Shown piece by piece: positions 40,332 through 49,031 of a DNA stretch of 61,913 nucleotides. Both the position numbers and the translations under genes were made by a program. Below the pieces are notes generated by a model that did not search any database, was not told where the DNA came from, and saw only the letters and a program-made list of their open reading frames with translations. Each line of letters starts with the position of its first letter. The stretch's first letter is position 1. The stretch is from contig CANOUP010000009.1 in the NCBI GenBank assembly GCA_947570625.1, positions 1 to 61,913 of the forward strand, read 5' to 3'. Source of the stretch: an uncultured Clostridia bacterium. Its GTDB lineage: Bacteria > Bacillota > Clostridia > Christensenellales > Borkfalkiaceae.

Positions 40332-40853
40332 ATGAAAGACAACAAAGATTTAAAGAACGAAGAAGTAGAAGAAGCCAAGCGCGCGGAGGAAGAACATACC
40401 GCGGAAAGCGAGCTTGAAAAGGCTATGGCTCTTGCGGAAGATTACAAGCGCAAATGGTATTCCGTTTCCGCGGAGTACGACAATTACAGAAAGCGCAACG
40501 CTCAGTCGGCTTCACGCGCGTATTCGGACGGCGTGTCCGAAGCGGTTTTAAAGCTTCTGCCCGTTGCCGACAACTTCGGTTACGCGCTCGATTCGGCTTC
40601 CGACGTGAAGACGAAGGCGGGTATCGACAAGGTAATAAAGAGTTTCAATACAATTCTCGCTTCGCTGGGTGTAGAGGAAATACCTCTTGCGGCGGGCGAC
40701 CGCTTCGACGAAAGCACAGCGGAGGCGGTTATGAACTTCCCCTGCGGAGAGGGCGAAGCTCCCAACACGGTCAAGCAGGTGCTTAAAAAGGGATACAGAA
40801 ACGGCGAAAAGGTTATACGCTTCGCGCAGGTGACCGTAACCATTGAAAGTTAA
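40332..40853 (+). CDS. grpE: GrpE nucleotide-exchange factor
   Basis: 173 residues. An acidic N-terminal stretch (about 1-30) is followed by a long coiled-coil helix (EKAMALAEDYKRKWYSVSAE, YDNYRKRNAQ) and a C-terminal beta domain (LASLGVEEIPLAAGDRFDES, PNTVKQVLKKGYRNGEKVIR). GrpE forms a dimer and releases ADP from DnaK. First gene of grpE-dnaK-dnaJ. In most Firmicutes hrcA stands immediately before it; here that place is occupied by a divergent lipoprotein gene. Transcribed from the palindrome-bearing promoter. Confidence 0.95.
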   Translation: MKDNKDLKNEEVEEAKRAEEEHTAESELEKAMALAEDYKRKWYSVSAEYDNYRKRNAQSASRAYSDGVSEAVLKLLPVADNFGYALDSASDVKTKAGIDKVIKSFNTILASLGVEEIPLAAGDRFDESTAEAVMNFPCGEGEAPNTVKQVLKKGYRNGEKVIRFAQVTVTIES

Positions 40854-40919
40854 AAAAGACATATAAATTAAAAAAATATAACCCGCGCCGAATATAGTAT
40901 GGCGCAACAGGAGATTTTT

Positions 40920-42707
40920 ATGGGAAAAGTAATCGGTATCGATTTAGGAACAACAAACTCGTGCGTTGCCGTTATGGAAGGCGGCGAGCCCGTAGTTATA
41001 GCTAACAGCGAAGGCAACAGGACGACCCCTTCGGTCGTATCCTTCAAAGCGGACGGGAGCAGAATAGTCGGACAGGCGGCAAAGCGTCTTGCCGTCGCCC
41101 AGCCCGACAAGACGGTTATTTCGATTAAGCGCCATATGGGCGAAGCCTATAAGGTAAATATCGAAAAGGGATATTCCCCGCAGGAAATTTCGGCTATGGT
41201 GCTTTCCAAGCTCAAAGCCGACGCGGAAAGCTACCTCGGCAGTAAGGTTACCGACGCGGTCATAACCTGCCCCGCGTACTTCAACGACTCCCAGCGTCAG
41301 GCTACAAAGGACGCGGGCAAGATAGCGGGACTCAACGTACTGCGCATTATCAACGAACCCACGGCGGCCGCGCTCGCTTACGGACTCGATAAGCAGGAAG
41401 GCAGCCAGAAAGTTATGATTTACGACCTCGGCGGAGGCACGTTCGACGTTTCCATACTCGAAATAGGCGACGGCGTTTTCGAAGTTCTCGCAACCAACGG
41501 CGACACCCATCTGGGCGGAGACGACTTCGACAACAAGATTATAGACTACCTCGTCGAAACTTTCAAAAAGGACACGGGCGTTGACCTTTCCAAGGACAAG
41601 ATGGCTATGCAGAGGCTCAAAGAGGCGGCGGAAAAAGCCAAGATAGAGCTTTCGGGTATGAGCACGACCAACATCAACCTTCCTTTCATAACCGTAGTGG
41701 ACGGCGCGCCCCAGCATCTGGACATAGACGTTTCCAAGCAGAAGTTCGACGCGCTCACGGCGGACCTCGTTGAAAGAACGGTCGAGCCCATGCGCAAGGC
41801 AATGCAGGACGCGGGGCTTTCGTACGGCGATATAAATAAAGTAATAATGGTCGGCGGTTCCACGCGTATCCCCGCCGTTTTCGAAAAAGTAAAGAACATT
41901 ACGGGCAAGGAGCCTTTCAAGGGCATCAACCCCGACGAATGCGTCGCAATCGGCGCGGCTATACAGGGCGGCGTGCTTTCTGGCGAAGTCAAGGACGTGC
42001 TTCTTCTTGACGTAATGCCCCTGACGCTCGGCATAGAAACGCTCGGCGGAGTATCCACCCCGCTTATCGAGAGAAATACGACCATACCCGTTAAAAAGAG
42101 TCAGGTTTTCTCCACCGCGGCGGACAATCAGCCGGGAGTTGAAATCAACGTATTGCAGGGCGAGAGAAAGTTTGCCCGCGACAATAAATCGCTCGGTAAA
42201 TTCATGCTTACGGATATTCCCCCCGCACCCAGAGGAGTGCCCCAGATTGAAGTTACCTTCGACGTTGACGCGAACGGCATAGTCAACGTTACCGCCAAGG
42301 ATTTGGGAACGGGCAAGAGCACGAATATTACCATAACCGCATCGACCAACCTTTCGGAAGAGGATATAGACAAGGCGGTCAAGGACGCGGAAAAATACGC
42401 CGAAGAGGACAAGAAGCGTAAAGAAGCGGTCGACAACAAAAACACGCTCGAAAGTATGATTGACAGCCTTGAAAAGACGGTCAAGGAAGCGGGCGACAAG
42501 CTGTCCGACGACGACAAAAAGGTTGTCGAGGACGCGGTTGCAAAGGCTAAGACCGAGCTTGAATCGGGCGATAACGAGCGTATCAAGAAGGCGACGGAAA
42601 CCCTTCAAACGGAAATTCAACCCGTAATCGCAAAGATGTACCAGCAGGCGGGCGGTAATCCCGGCGCGGCTGACGGCAACGACGATACGGAATTCAGACA
42701 GCACTGA
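40920..42707 (+). CDS. dnaK: Hsp70 chaperone DnaK
   Basis: 595 residues from ATG 40920 ([18 protein letters not shown]), preceded by CAGGAG; an in-frame ATG at 40899 has no site and is not part of the family. Nucleotide-binding domain motifs: [42 protein letters not shown]. The substrate domain begins with [11 protein letters not shown]. The C-terminal lid ends in an acidic tail (DGNDDTEF). It refolds proteins by ATP-driven binding in the cytosol with GrpE and DnaJ. The gap of 66 bp to grpE has no terminator. Confidence 0.97.
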   Translation: MGKVIGIDLGTTNSCVAVMEGGEPVVIANSEGNRTTPSVVSFKADGSRIVGQAAKRLAVAQPDKTVISIKRHMGEAYKVNIEKGYSPQEISAMVLSKLKADAESYLGSKVTDAVITCPAYFNDSQRQATKDAGKIAGLNVLRIINEPTAAALAYGLDKQEGSQKVMIYDLGGGTFDVSILEIGDGVFEVLATNGDTHLGGDDFDNKIIDYLVETFKKDTGVDLSKDKMAMQRLKEAAEKAKIELSGMSTTNINLPFITVVDGAPQHLDIDVSKQKFDALTADLVERTVEPMRKAMQDAGLSYGDINKVIMVGGSTRIPAVFEKVKNITGKEPFKGINPDECVAIGAAIQGGVLSGEVKDVLLLDVMPLTLGIETLGGVSTPLIERNTTIPVKKSQVFSTAADNQPGVEINVLQGERKFARDNKSLGKFMLTDIPPAPRGVPQIEVTFDVDANGIVNVTAKDLGTGKSTNITITASTNLSEEDIDKAVKDAEKYAEEDKKRKEAVDNKNTLESMIDSLEKTVKEAGDKLSDDDKKVVEDAVAKAKTELESGDNERIKKATETLQTEIQPVIAKMYQQAGGNPGAADGNDDTEFRQH

Positions 42708-42788
42708 TTTGGATAAAACGAAATTACGGCTTGCCTTGGAGAGCGGAAAACTCTTCAAGGCAATGCTTAGTATTTAAAAGGTTGACAA

Positions 42789-43943
42789 ATGGCAAACAAA
42801 AACTATTACGAAATACTCGGACTTTCCAAAACGGCGACTTCCGACGAAATAAAATCGGCTTACAGAAAGCTGGCTAAACAGTATCACCCCGACTTTCACC
42901 CCGGCGACGCGGCCGCGGCGGAAAAGTTCAAGGAAATTAACGAAGCGAACGCCGTTCTTTCCGACGAACAGAAACGCAAGCAGTACGATTACGAGCTCGA
43001 ACACCCCGGTATGGGCGGTAATCCTTTCGGCGGGGGCAATCCCTTCGGCGGAGGGATGGGCGGTTTCGAAGATATAATAAGCTCTATGTTCGGCGGGGGC
43101 AATCCCTTCGGCGGAGGTTTCGGCGGGGGTGAACAGAAGCGTCCCAACCGCGGAGCCGATATCGAGCAGACCGTAAACCTTTCATTCCTCGACGCGATAA
43201 AGGGCTGTTCCAAAGAGATAAGCTATACCCGCAACGAGCCCTGCACGGCTTGCAGGGGCACGGGCGCCAAGGGCGGAAACTCGTTCAAAGTCTGTTCGTG
43301 CTGCGGCGGAAGCGGAAGGATAAAGTACCAGCAGGACACTATTTTCGGCAGAACCATACAGGTCGGCGTGTGTCCCGACTGCGGGGGCACGGGCAGACAG
43401 GTGCTCGACAAATGTCCCGACTGTAAGGGCAAGGGCTATTTCAAAAAGGAAACGCGCTTTACCGTAAATATTCCCGCGGGCGTGGATAAAGACAGCTCGC
43501 TGAGAAAGCGCGGATTCGGTCAGGCGGCGCCCAACGGCGGGGAAGCGGGCGATTTGTATATCTATTTCCGCATAGAGCCCCATAAACTGTTGAGGCGCGA
43601 GGACAGGGATTTGTTCGTCACGGTGCCCATCTCTTACAGAACGGCTGTTCAGGGCGGTAAGATTATCGTGCCGGGAGTGGAGGACACCATCGAACTCAAC
43701 GTTCCCGAATGCACTGCGTCCGGCACAAAATTCTGTATCCGCGGAAAGGGAGTAAAGACGGTTAACGGTACGGGCAACCTGTACGTAACCGTCGAAATAG
43801 ACATACCCGCCAAACTTTCGCGCGAACAGCTCCGCCGTCTTAACGACTTCGAGAGCTCGGTGCAATTAAAGTCCTGCGACAATATGCTTAAATACAGCAA
43901 CAATATTTCTGCGGTATACGGCAGAAGAATAGACAAACAGTAA
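42789..43943 (+). CDS. dnaJ: Hsp40 co-chaperone DnaJ
   Basis: 384 residues. J-domain with the HPD tripeptide (KQYHPDFHPG), a Gly/Phe-rich linker with repeated NPFGGG units, and a zinc-binding domain with four CxxCxGxG repeats (CTACRGTG, CSCCGGSG, CPDCGGTG, CPDCKGKG). Two C-terminal beta domains follow (FTVNIPAGVDKDSSLRKRGF). It delivers substrates to DnaK and triggers its ATPase. An AAAAGG site lies 8 nt before the ATG. Last gene of the operon. Confidence 0.97.
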   Translation: MANKNYYEILGLSKTATSDEIKSAYRKLAKQYHPDFHPGDAAAAEKFKEINEANAVLSDEQKRKQYDYELEHPGMGGNPFGGGNPFGGGMGGFEDIISSMFGGGNPFGGGFGGGEQKRPNRGADIEQTVNLSFLDAIKGCSKEISYTRNEPCTACRGTGAKGGNSFKVCSCCGGSGRIKYQQDTIFGRTIQVGVCPDCGGTGRQVLDKCPDCKGKGYFKKETRFTVNIPAGVDKDSSLRKRGFGQAAPNGGEAGDLYIYFRIEPHKLLRREDRDLFVTVPISYRTAVQGGKIIVPGVEDTIELNVPECTASGTKFCIRGKGVKTVNGTGNLYVTVEIDIPAKLSREQLRRLNDFESSVQLKSCDNMLKYSNNISAVYGRRIDKQ

Positions 43944-44016
43944 TTCAGCGGGACAAACGGCTTTTTTAAATCGTTGTAACGGCGGATATTTTGAAAATTC
44001 TTTTATAGTAATTTTT

Positions 44017-44229
44017 ATGAAGGAGACGACCAGCGGTTCATTCGGTTTCAGGGTTAACGGCGTCAGCGTAAGTGGCGATAGTCTGTTTATCGATTATGAA
44101 ATCGTTCTGCCCGAGGGATACGGAGAGGATATTTCCGTAACCTGCGATATGGCATATTGGTATTCGTTTGTTGAAATAAGCAATGAATACGCTTCAATAA
44201 AAAACGTGCATTTAACGTCTTTAAAATAA
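44017..44229 (+). CDS. Short hypothetical ORF or gene fragment
   Basis: 70 residues with beta-like segments (FRVNGVSVSGDSLFIDYEIV, then DISVTCDMAYWYSFVEIS). There is no ribosome site before the ATG and no signal peptide, and the ORF reads like the C-terminal part of a larger beta-rich domain. It is followed by a good terminator, which suggests something is or was transcribed here. It may be a remnant. Confidence 0.35.
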   Translation: MKETTSGSFGFRVNGVSVSGDSLFIDYEIVLPEGYGEDISVTCDMAYWYSFVEISNEYASIKNVHLTSLK

Positions 44230-44241
44230 ATTAACAAGAAT

Positions 44242-44276
44242 AAAGCTCGCGGACATTTTGTCCGTGAGCTTTTTAT
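44242..44276 (+). terminator. Rho-independent terminator
   Basis: Stem aaagctcgcggac (44242-44254) with gtccgtgagcttt (44260-44272), one G-T pair, loop attttg-like, followed by TTTT. It could end the grpE-dnaK-dnaJ message as well as the short ORF. Confidence 0.85.
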
Positions 44277-44288
44277 TGCCTCTTATTT

Positions 44289-44495
44289 TGTGGATAACTT
44301 TTCGTATTTTAAACATTAATGCGGTTTTTAGCGCCGTTTATCCACATAAAGTTGTCCACATTATTGTATGTGGAAAGCTTAAATTTCAGAACTATAAAAA
44401 ATTTTATCCACAATTTATTAACATCTATTCAATTATTCGCAAATATCCGCATATTTCGACAAAAAATGATTAATTTATGAATATAGTTGTCCACA
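44289..44495. other. Cluster of DnaA boxes in an AT-rich convergent gap
   Basis: Three perfect TTATCCACA boxes (44289-44297 on the minus strand; 44338-44346 and 44404-44412 on the plus strand), two TTGTCCACA boxes with one difference (44352-44360, 44487-44495) and a weaker one at 44369-44377 (minus). The stretch is strongly AT-rich. It lies between a terminator and the 3' end of a minus-strand gene, so no promoter is needed there. DnaA box clusters away from the origin are known in Bacillus, where they delay initiation. An origin is the alternative, but no dnaA, dnaN or rpmH lies nearby. Confidence 0.75.
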
Positions 44496-44504
44496 ATCGC
44501 ATCT

Positions 44505-45407
44505 TCACAGCACTTTGGATAAAAATTCTTTCAGACGTTCGTTTTTCGGACTGCCGAAAATATCGTCCGGCGCGCCCTCTTCCAGAATTTTGCCCCCGTC
44601 CATAAACATAACCCTCGTCGCGCATTCGCGGGCAAAAGCCATTTCGTGGGTTACGATTACCATTGTCATGCCCTCGTCGGCAAGCTCCTTTATCAGCCCG
44701 AGAACTTCGCCGACCATTTCGGGGTCGAGCGCGGAGGTAGGCTCGTCGAACAGCATTACCTCGGGGTTCATCATAAGCGAGCGCGCTATCGCAATGCGCT
44801 GTTTCTGTCCGCCCGACAGGGAGGAGGGGAAGGCGTACTTCTTGTCGGGCAGTCCTATCCTGTCGAGAAGCTTCAAAGCTTTTTCTTCCGCCTGTTCTTT
44901 GGTCATTATTTTAAGCTTTACGGGCGCGAAAACCATATTTTTCAGCACGTTCATATTATTGAAAAGGTTGAACTGCTGGAAAACCATACCCATGCTTCGG
45001 CGGGCGAGGTTTGCGTTTAAACGGTTTTCCTTTAAATACCGGCGTACGGCTGAATGGAATTCCGCGCCCTCGTGCTTTTTAAGCAAATCTTCTTTTTTTA
45101 TTTTGCTTATGACCTCGGCTTTCAGTTCTGCGTTTCCTGGTTCGGGGCACAGCTTTGCGAACGTTTTTGATTTTGCTATGATGTCGGGGTGGAGATAGGG
45201 GTCGACGGGGGTAAGGAGCCTGCCGTCAAGCCACACTTCGCCGTACTTGACCTGTTCGAGCAGGTTCATACATCTTAAAAGCGTCGACTTCCCGCTTCCC
45301 GAAGGACCGATAAGCGCGATTTTTTCGCCCTTTTCCACGTCGATGCTCACACCTTTCAGTACTTCGGTTTTATGGAAGTCCTTGAAAATGTTTTTAACGC
45401 TTATCAC
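44505..45407 (-). CDS. Polar amino-acid ABC importer ATPase with insertion
   Basis: 300 residues against about 245 usual for GlnQ/HisP-type ATPases. Walker A GPSGSGKS (34-41), Q-loop MVFQQFNLF (Gln144-145), signature LSGGQKQR, Walker [15 protein letters not shown], switch [11 protein letters not shown]. Residues about 64-130, between Walker A and the Q-loop, are an extra segment of about 60 residues with a [17 protein letters not shown] start and a long basic helix ([19 protein letters not shown]). It powers import by the permease whose gene overlaps it by 14 bp. The insertion is not a frameshift, as the reading frame is clean. Confidence 0.92.
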   Translation of the reverse strand: MISVKNIFKDFHKTEVLKGVSIDVEKGEKIALIGPSGSGKSTLLRCMNLLEQVKYGEVWLDGRLLTPVDPYLHPDIIAKSKTFAKLCPEPGNAELKAEVISKIKKEDLLKKHEGAEFHSAVRRYLKENRLNANLARRSMGMVFQQFNLFNNMNVLKNMVFAPVKLKIMTKEQAEEKALKLLDRIGLPDKKYAFPSSLSGGQKQRIAIARSLMMNPEVMLFDEPTSALDPEMVGEVLGLIKELADEGMTMVIVTHEMAFARECATRVMFMDGGKILEEGAPDDIFGSPKNERLKEFLSKVL

Positions 45408-46080
45408 GGTTGAGCCTCCTTTCTATCAGGCGTATAACGACGGTGATTATCATTACCATAACGAAATAGATTAGCGCGAGCGCGACGTACGGAATAAAGT
45501 ATTCGAACGTGGAGTCGGCAATGGCTTTGAACGACCGCGTAAGGTCGGCAAGCCCGATTACGCTTACAATCGACGTTTCTTTCAGGAGCGAAATAAACTC
45601 GTTTCCTATCGTGGGCAGAATATTTTTTATCGCCTGCGGGAGAACGATTTTAAGCATTACGGCGGTAAACCCCAGCCCGAGCGCGCGCCCCGCTTCCGTC
45701 TGTCCCCTGTCCACGGCGTTTATGCCGCTCCTTATAATTTCCGCCATATACGCGCCGCTGTTTAGCCCGAAAATAAGCGAAACCTCGGCAACGGGCGCAA
45801 TCTTCACGCCTATGAACACGGCGAAGTGCAGGAGCAGAAGCTGTACCATCATCGGCGTTCCGCGGAATACGGCGATATAGCCGTCCGCGAGATATTGCAG
45901 TCCTTTGACGGCGGGATTTTTGGACTGTATTATTTTAACGGTTGCAAGCAGACAGCCGATTACAAACCCGAGAAGCAGACCGAACACGGCGATGACCGCC
46001 GTGTTCTGCAATCCTGTGAGTATGCTATTTATCGTTCCCGGGTTTTTTACCCTGTTCCAGAAAATCTGCCAGCTGTTCAT
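45394..46080 (-). CDS. Polar amino-acid ABC importer permease
   Basis: 228 residues, HisM/GlnP type, about five helices. Typical signature pieces are [38 protein letters not shown] and the EAA loop [20 protein letters not shown] followed by [20 protein letters not shown]. It presumably works as a homodimer, since there is only one permease gene. It overlaps the binding-protein gene by 4 bp (ATGA-type) and the ATPase gene by 14 bp, so the three are tightly coupled. Confidence 0.95.
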   Translation of the reverse strand: MNSWQIFWNRVKNPGTINSILTGLQNTAVIAVFGLLLGFVIGCLLATVKIIQSKNPAVKGLQYLADGYIAVFRGTPMMVQLLLLHFAVFIGVKIAPVAEVSLIFGLNSGAYMAEIIRSGINAVDRGQTEAGRALGLGFTAVMLKIVLPQAIKNILPTIGNEFISLLKETSIVSVIGLADLTRSFKAIADSTFEYFIPYVALALIYFVMVMIITVVIRLIERRLNRDKR

Positions 46081-46925
46081 TTGTTGATACTTTCCGCAAT
46101 CATAAGCGAGGGCTGTTTGTCGAGTATGACCGCGTTTATTTTTCCGTTTTTAAGGTCCATCATCGCAAGCGCGCCCGTGTCGTACGCTTTGGTCGTAAGG
46201 TTAGTAAAGCCCGTATAGCCGAAACCTTCGTCGCCGTTGGAATACATAAAGCCCGTGGTTCCCGCCTGCGTGCCTACCGTATAATTTTTGTCCTGCGCTT
46301 TGAGCTTTGCTTCCGCTTCCTCGACCGTCGTACAGCCGTCGAAAGTCGTGTCGTCCTCGCGGACGGTGATTACCTGCGCCGACTCGTAGTAACCTATCGC
46401 AAAATCTACGTCCTTTTTGCGCTCTTCGTTTACGGTGATTCCCGCCATGCCTATATGGCATTCGCCCGCTTTAATGCTGGGTATGATTGCGTCGAAATTC
46501 ATATCCTTGACGTACAGCGTCTTGCCGAGTTTCTGCGCGATATTGTAAGCGATTTCTATATCCGCGCCCGCAAACTCGCTGTTGTCGTTATAGTATTCGA
46601 AGGGCGGGAAGTAGGCGTTTGTCGCGACGACGAAGTCGCCTTCCTGCGGGGAGGAAGTTTTGTTCGAATAACTGAACTCCGCCTTTCCGTCGAAATACGA
46701 ATTAATGAGATTGTTTAGCGAGCCGTCGTCCTTCCACTCGGTAAGGTATGTATTGACCTGCGCAAGCAGTTCTTTTGCGTCCTTTGCCACGGCGAAGGCG
46801 TACTCCTCGGAAGTGAGTTCTATGTCCTTGACGGAAACCTTAACCGCCCCCGAACATCCCATAGCCCCGAGCGCGGTAACCGCCGTTCCGGCAACGGCAA
46901 GCGCCGTCAATAAAAGTTTTTTCAT
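46077..46925 (-). CDS. Amino-acid-binding lipoprotein, circularly permuted
   Basis: 282 residues from ATG 46925 (site GAGAGG 9 nt upstream; the TTG seven codons earlier contains that site). Lipoprotein signal with Cys24. Family-3 binding protein, but in changed order: residues about 28-78 (VKDIELTSEEYAFAVAKDAK, then a helix ending in GSLNNLINSYF) correspond to the C-terminal end of normal family members such as GlnH. A linker (79-96) follows, then the usual N-terminal start GDFVVATNAYFPPFEYY, and the protein stops at [19 protein letters not shown], where others continue. First gene of the three-gene importer. Confidence 0.9.
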   Translation of the reverse strand: MKKLLLTALAVAGTAVTALGAMGCSGAVKVSVKDIELTSEEYAFAVAKDAKELLAQVNTYLTEWKDDGSLNNLINSYFDGKAEFSYSNKTSSPQEGDFVVATNAYFPPFEYYNDNSEFAGADIEIAYNIAQKLGKTLYVKDMNFDAIIPSIKAGECHIGMAGITVNEERKKDVDFAIGYYESAQVITVREDDTTFDGCTTVEEAEAKLKAQDKNYTVGTQAGTTGFMYSNGDEGFGYTGFTNLTTKAYDTGALAMMDLKNGKINAVILDKQPSLMIAESINK

Positions 46926-47101
46926 TTTCTTAACCTCTCGTTTCAAATTGTGAAATTATATTAACACTATCTTTGCGGAAAGGCAAACGATTTTGACCTA
47001 AAATTTATAAATATTCAAAAATATTTATATTTAAACACAAAAAGGCGGAATATGATTAAATACGGTAATAAAAATGAATTTGATAATTGGCCGAAATTTA
47101 T

Positions 47102-47130
47102 TTGACTTACCGCCCGATAACGGGTATAAT
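47102..47130 (+). promoter_or_regulatory. Promoter of the MATE gene
   Basis: TTGACT (47102-47107), 17-bp spacer, TATAAT (47125-47130); leader of about 105 nt. Confidence 0.85.
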
Positions 47131-47136
47131 ACCATT

Positions 47137-47237
47137 TACTTCAATATATGGATTTACCGGAGAATTTACCGCCGCAGCGGTGTAATTGATAAGGGATCGG
47201 GTGCGCCCGGTTATAGGATAACCGAGGCGCTTTTTTT
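47137..47237 (+). promoter_or_regulatory. Probable guanidine-IV (mepA motif) riboswitch
   Basis: The leader contains a hairpin AATTTACCGC-CGCA-GCGGTGTAATT, a second hairpin CGGG-TGCG-CCCG, and a pairing of ACCGG near the 5' end with CCGGT, which compete with a terminator (GCGCC and CGGTTAT paired with ATAACCG and GGCGC, then seven T) lying 5 bp before the ATG. This is a transcriptional ON-switch layout. A small aptamer of this kind in front of a MATE (MepA) pump in clostridia is the setting of the guanidine-IV riboswitch (earlier mepA motif). The class is assigned from architecture and context, not from a covariance model. Confidence 0.6.
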
Positions 47238-47242
47238 ATCTT

Positions 47243-48577
47243 ATGAGAATTCAGTTATCGGACCGTTTCGATTATAAAAAATTGCTTATTTTCGTCCTGC
47301 CCTCGATTGTGATGATGGTTTTCACCAACGTCTACACGGTCGTGGACGGTCTTTTCGTGTCTAATTTCGCGGGCAAAGAAGCCGTTGCGGCGATTAACAG
47401 AATATTTCCGCTTATAATTATTATGGGTTCGCTCGGCTTTATGCTGGGCGCGGGCGGAAGCGCGCTGATATCCAAAACTCTGGGCGAAGGCGACAGGGAG
47501 AGGGCTAACGCGTACTTTTCCCTTCTCGTATACGTCACGCTGGGCATAGGCATTTTCATTGCCGTCGTCGGACAGTTTGCCGTTCCGTCCGTTGCAAGAC
47601 TGCTGGGCGCGACGGGCAAAACGTACGACTACTGCGTGCTTTACGGCAGGTGGCTTTTGGCGGGTCAGCCCTTTTTCATATTACAGAATATTTTTCAAAG
47701 CTTTTTCGTAACCGCCGAAAAACCCAGACTCGGGCTTGCGGTTACTGTTTTGGCGGGCGTGACGAATATGGCGCTCGACGCGCTCTTCGTCGCAGGCTTA
47801 AAATGGGGGCTTACGGGCGCGGCCGCGGCGACGGTTGCAAGCCAGGTCATAGGCGGAGCGTTCCCGATAATCTATTTCGCTTGCAGAAACAACAGCCTTC
47901 TGCGCCTTACAACGACAAAATTTTACGGCAGAGCGCTGGCGCGTTCGTTTATGAACGGCTCGTCTGAATTTCTGTCAAACGTTTCCGCTTCGGTTGTCAC
48001 CGTATTATATAATTTCCAGCTGGATAAGTATGCGGGAGGGGATACCGGCGTCGCCGCGTACGGCATAATAATGTACGTCGTAATCGTGTTCTACGCGTTT
48101 TTTATGGGTTATGCCGTAGGAAGCGCCCCGCTTATCGGTTACAATTACGGCGCGGACAACAAGGCGGAACTTAAAAACCTGTTCAAAAAAGGGCTTGTAA
48201 TAACTACTGTTTTCGGGGTTTTGATGACTGCGTCCGCCGAGGCTTTGGCTTATCCGCTTTGTAAAATGTTCGTAAGCTACGACGCGGATTTGCTGGCTAT
48301 GACGCTGAACGGGTACAGGATTTATTCGATAGCCTTCCTTATCACCGGTTACGGAGTGTTCGGTTCTTCGCTGTTTACCGCCCTCAACAACGGCGCGGTG
48401 TCTGCGCTTATTTCGTTTTTGCGCACGCTCGTGTATCAGCTTGTTGCGGTAACGGTTATACCGCTTTGGCTGGGGCTGAACGGAATATGGGCTTCAATCA
48501 TATTTTCCGAATTTGCGTCCGCGGTTACGGCGGCGGTGTTCATAATAATCTACCGCAAAAAGTACGGTTATTGCTGA
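47243..48577 (+). CDS. MATE-family cation-coupled efflux pump (MepA-like)
   Basis: 444 residues with twelve membrane helices in two halves. Family pieces: PSIVMMVFTNVYTVVDGLFV, NRIFPLIIIMGSLGFMLGAG, GGSALISKTLGEGDRERAN, ILQNIFQSFFVTAEKP. MATE pumps of the MepA branch expel cationic compounds in exchange for Na+ or H+. The start ATG follows a terminator-type hairpin; no normal ribosome site is visible (TTTATCTT), so translation may rely on the released RNA. If the leader is a guanidine riboswitch, the physiological cargo is likely guanidinium. Confidence 0.93.
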   Translation: MRIQLSDRFDYKKLLIFVLPSIVMMVFTNVYTVVDGLFVSNFAGKEAVAAINRIFPLIIIMGSLGFMLGAGGSALISKTLGEGDRERANAYFSLLVYVTLGIGIFIAVVGQFAVPSVARLLGATGKTYDYCVLYGRWLLAGQPFFILQNIFQSFFVTAEKPRLGLAVTVLAGVTNMALDALFVAGLKWGLTGAAAATVASQVIGGAFPIIYFACRNNSLLRLTTTKFYGRALARSFMNGSSEFLSNVSASVVTVLYNFQLDKYAGGDTGVAAYGIIMYVVIVFYAFFMGYAVGSAPLIGYNYGADNKAELKNLFKKGLVITTVFGVLMTASAEALAYPLCKMFVSYDADLLAMTLNGYRIYSIAFLITGYGVFGSSLFTALNNGAVSALISFLRTLVYQLVAVTVIPLWLGLNGIWASIIFSEFASAVTAAVFIIIYRKKYGYC

Positions 48578-48616
48578 ACGGGAAAAACTTGTGTGAAAGC
48601 TTTGTAAAGGTTATAA

Positions 48617-48653
48617 AAAAACGCACTTTAACTCCATAAAGCGCGTTTTTTTT
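48617..48653 (+). terminator. Terminator after the MATE gene
   Basis: Stem aaaaacgcactttaa-type (48617-48630) with taaagcgcgtttt (48636-48650), one mismatch, followed by eight T. Confidence 0.8.
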
Positions 48654-48655
48654 AT

Positions 48656-48684
48656 TTGCAAAATAGCTGCGATTATGGTAAAAT
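48656..48684 (+). promoter_or_regulatory. Promoter of the V-ATPase operon
   Basis: TTGCAA (48656-48661), 17-bp spacer, TAAAAT (48679-48684), 30 bp before the first start codon. It excludes the in-frame ATG at 48675. Confidence 0.7.
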
Positions 48685-48713
48685 ATAGAAGTAAATTTTA
48701 CGCGGAGTTTCAT

Positions 48714-49031
48714 ATGCATGAAATTTTAAAATCCATAAGCGAAGCCGAAGCAAAAGCGGCGGAAATAAAGGCGCAGGCGCTTGAAAAAGCCTCGCTCATC
48801 GCGGGCGCCGCGGAAGAGCGGTCGGTCGAAATAGCCGGACTGTGCGAAGCGGAGTGCAAGGCTTACCGCGAAAAAGCGGTGAGAGAAGCCGAGCTGGAAG
48901 CGCAGAAAAGGTATGAGAACGAAATCACCGTCAAGCGCGCCGAAGCTTCGCGCTATGCCGAAGAAAAGCTTAAAAACACCGACGGTACGGTGAACGAAAT
49001 AGTGCGGAGGGTGACGCGTGGCGGTTGTTGA
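48714..49031 (+). CDS. ntpF: V-type ATPase peripheral-stalk subunit (NtpF / G-H type)
   Basis: 105 residues from ATG 48714 (CGGAG 7 nt upstream). Almost wholly a charged, alanine-rich helix (ISEAEAKAAEIKAQALEKAS), with repeated Ala/Glu and no hydrophobic core: the long coiled-coil stalk subunit that pairs with subunit E and links the catalytic head to subunit I. It has no catalytic motif. First gene of nine in an operon whose order (F-I-K-E-C-G-A-B-D in Enterococcus naming) is complete here. It overlaps subunit I by 14 bp. Confidence 0.85.
   Translation: MHEILKSISEAEAKAAEIKAQALEKASLIAGAAEERSVEIAGLCEAECKAYREKAVREAELEAQKRYENEITVKRAEASRYAEEKLKNTDGTVNEIVRRVTRGGC

Noticed and set aside
44289-44495. 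Calling the DnaA-box cluster the chromosomal origin
   Set aside because: No dnaA, dnaN, recF, gyrB or rpmH nearby, and gene orientation does not diverge from this point; kept as a box cluster only.
47074-47277. 67-residue ORF before the MATE gene
   Set aside because: It contains the promoter, the riboswitch and the terminator, and has no ribosome site.
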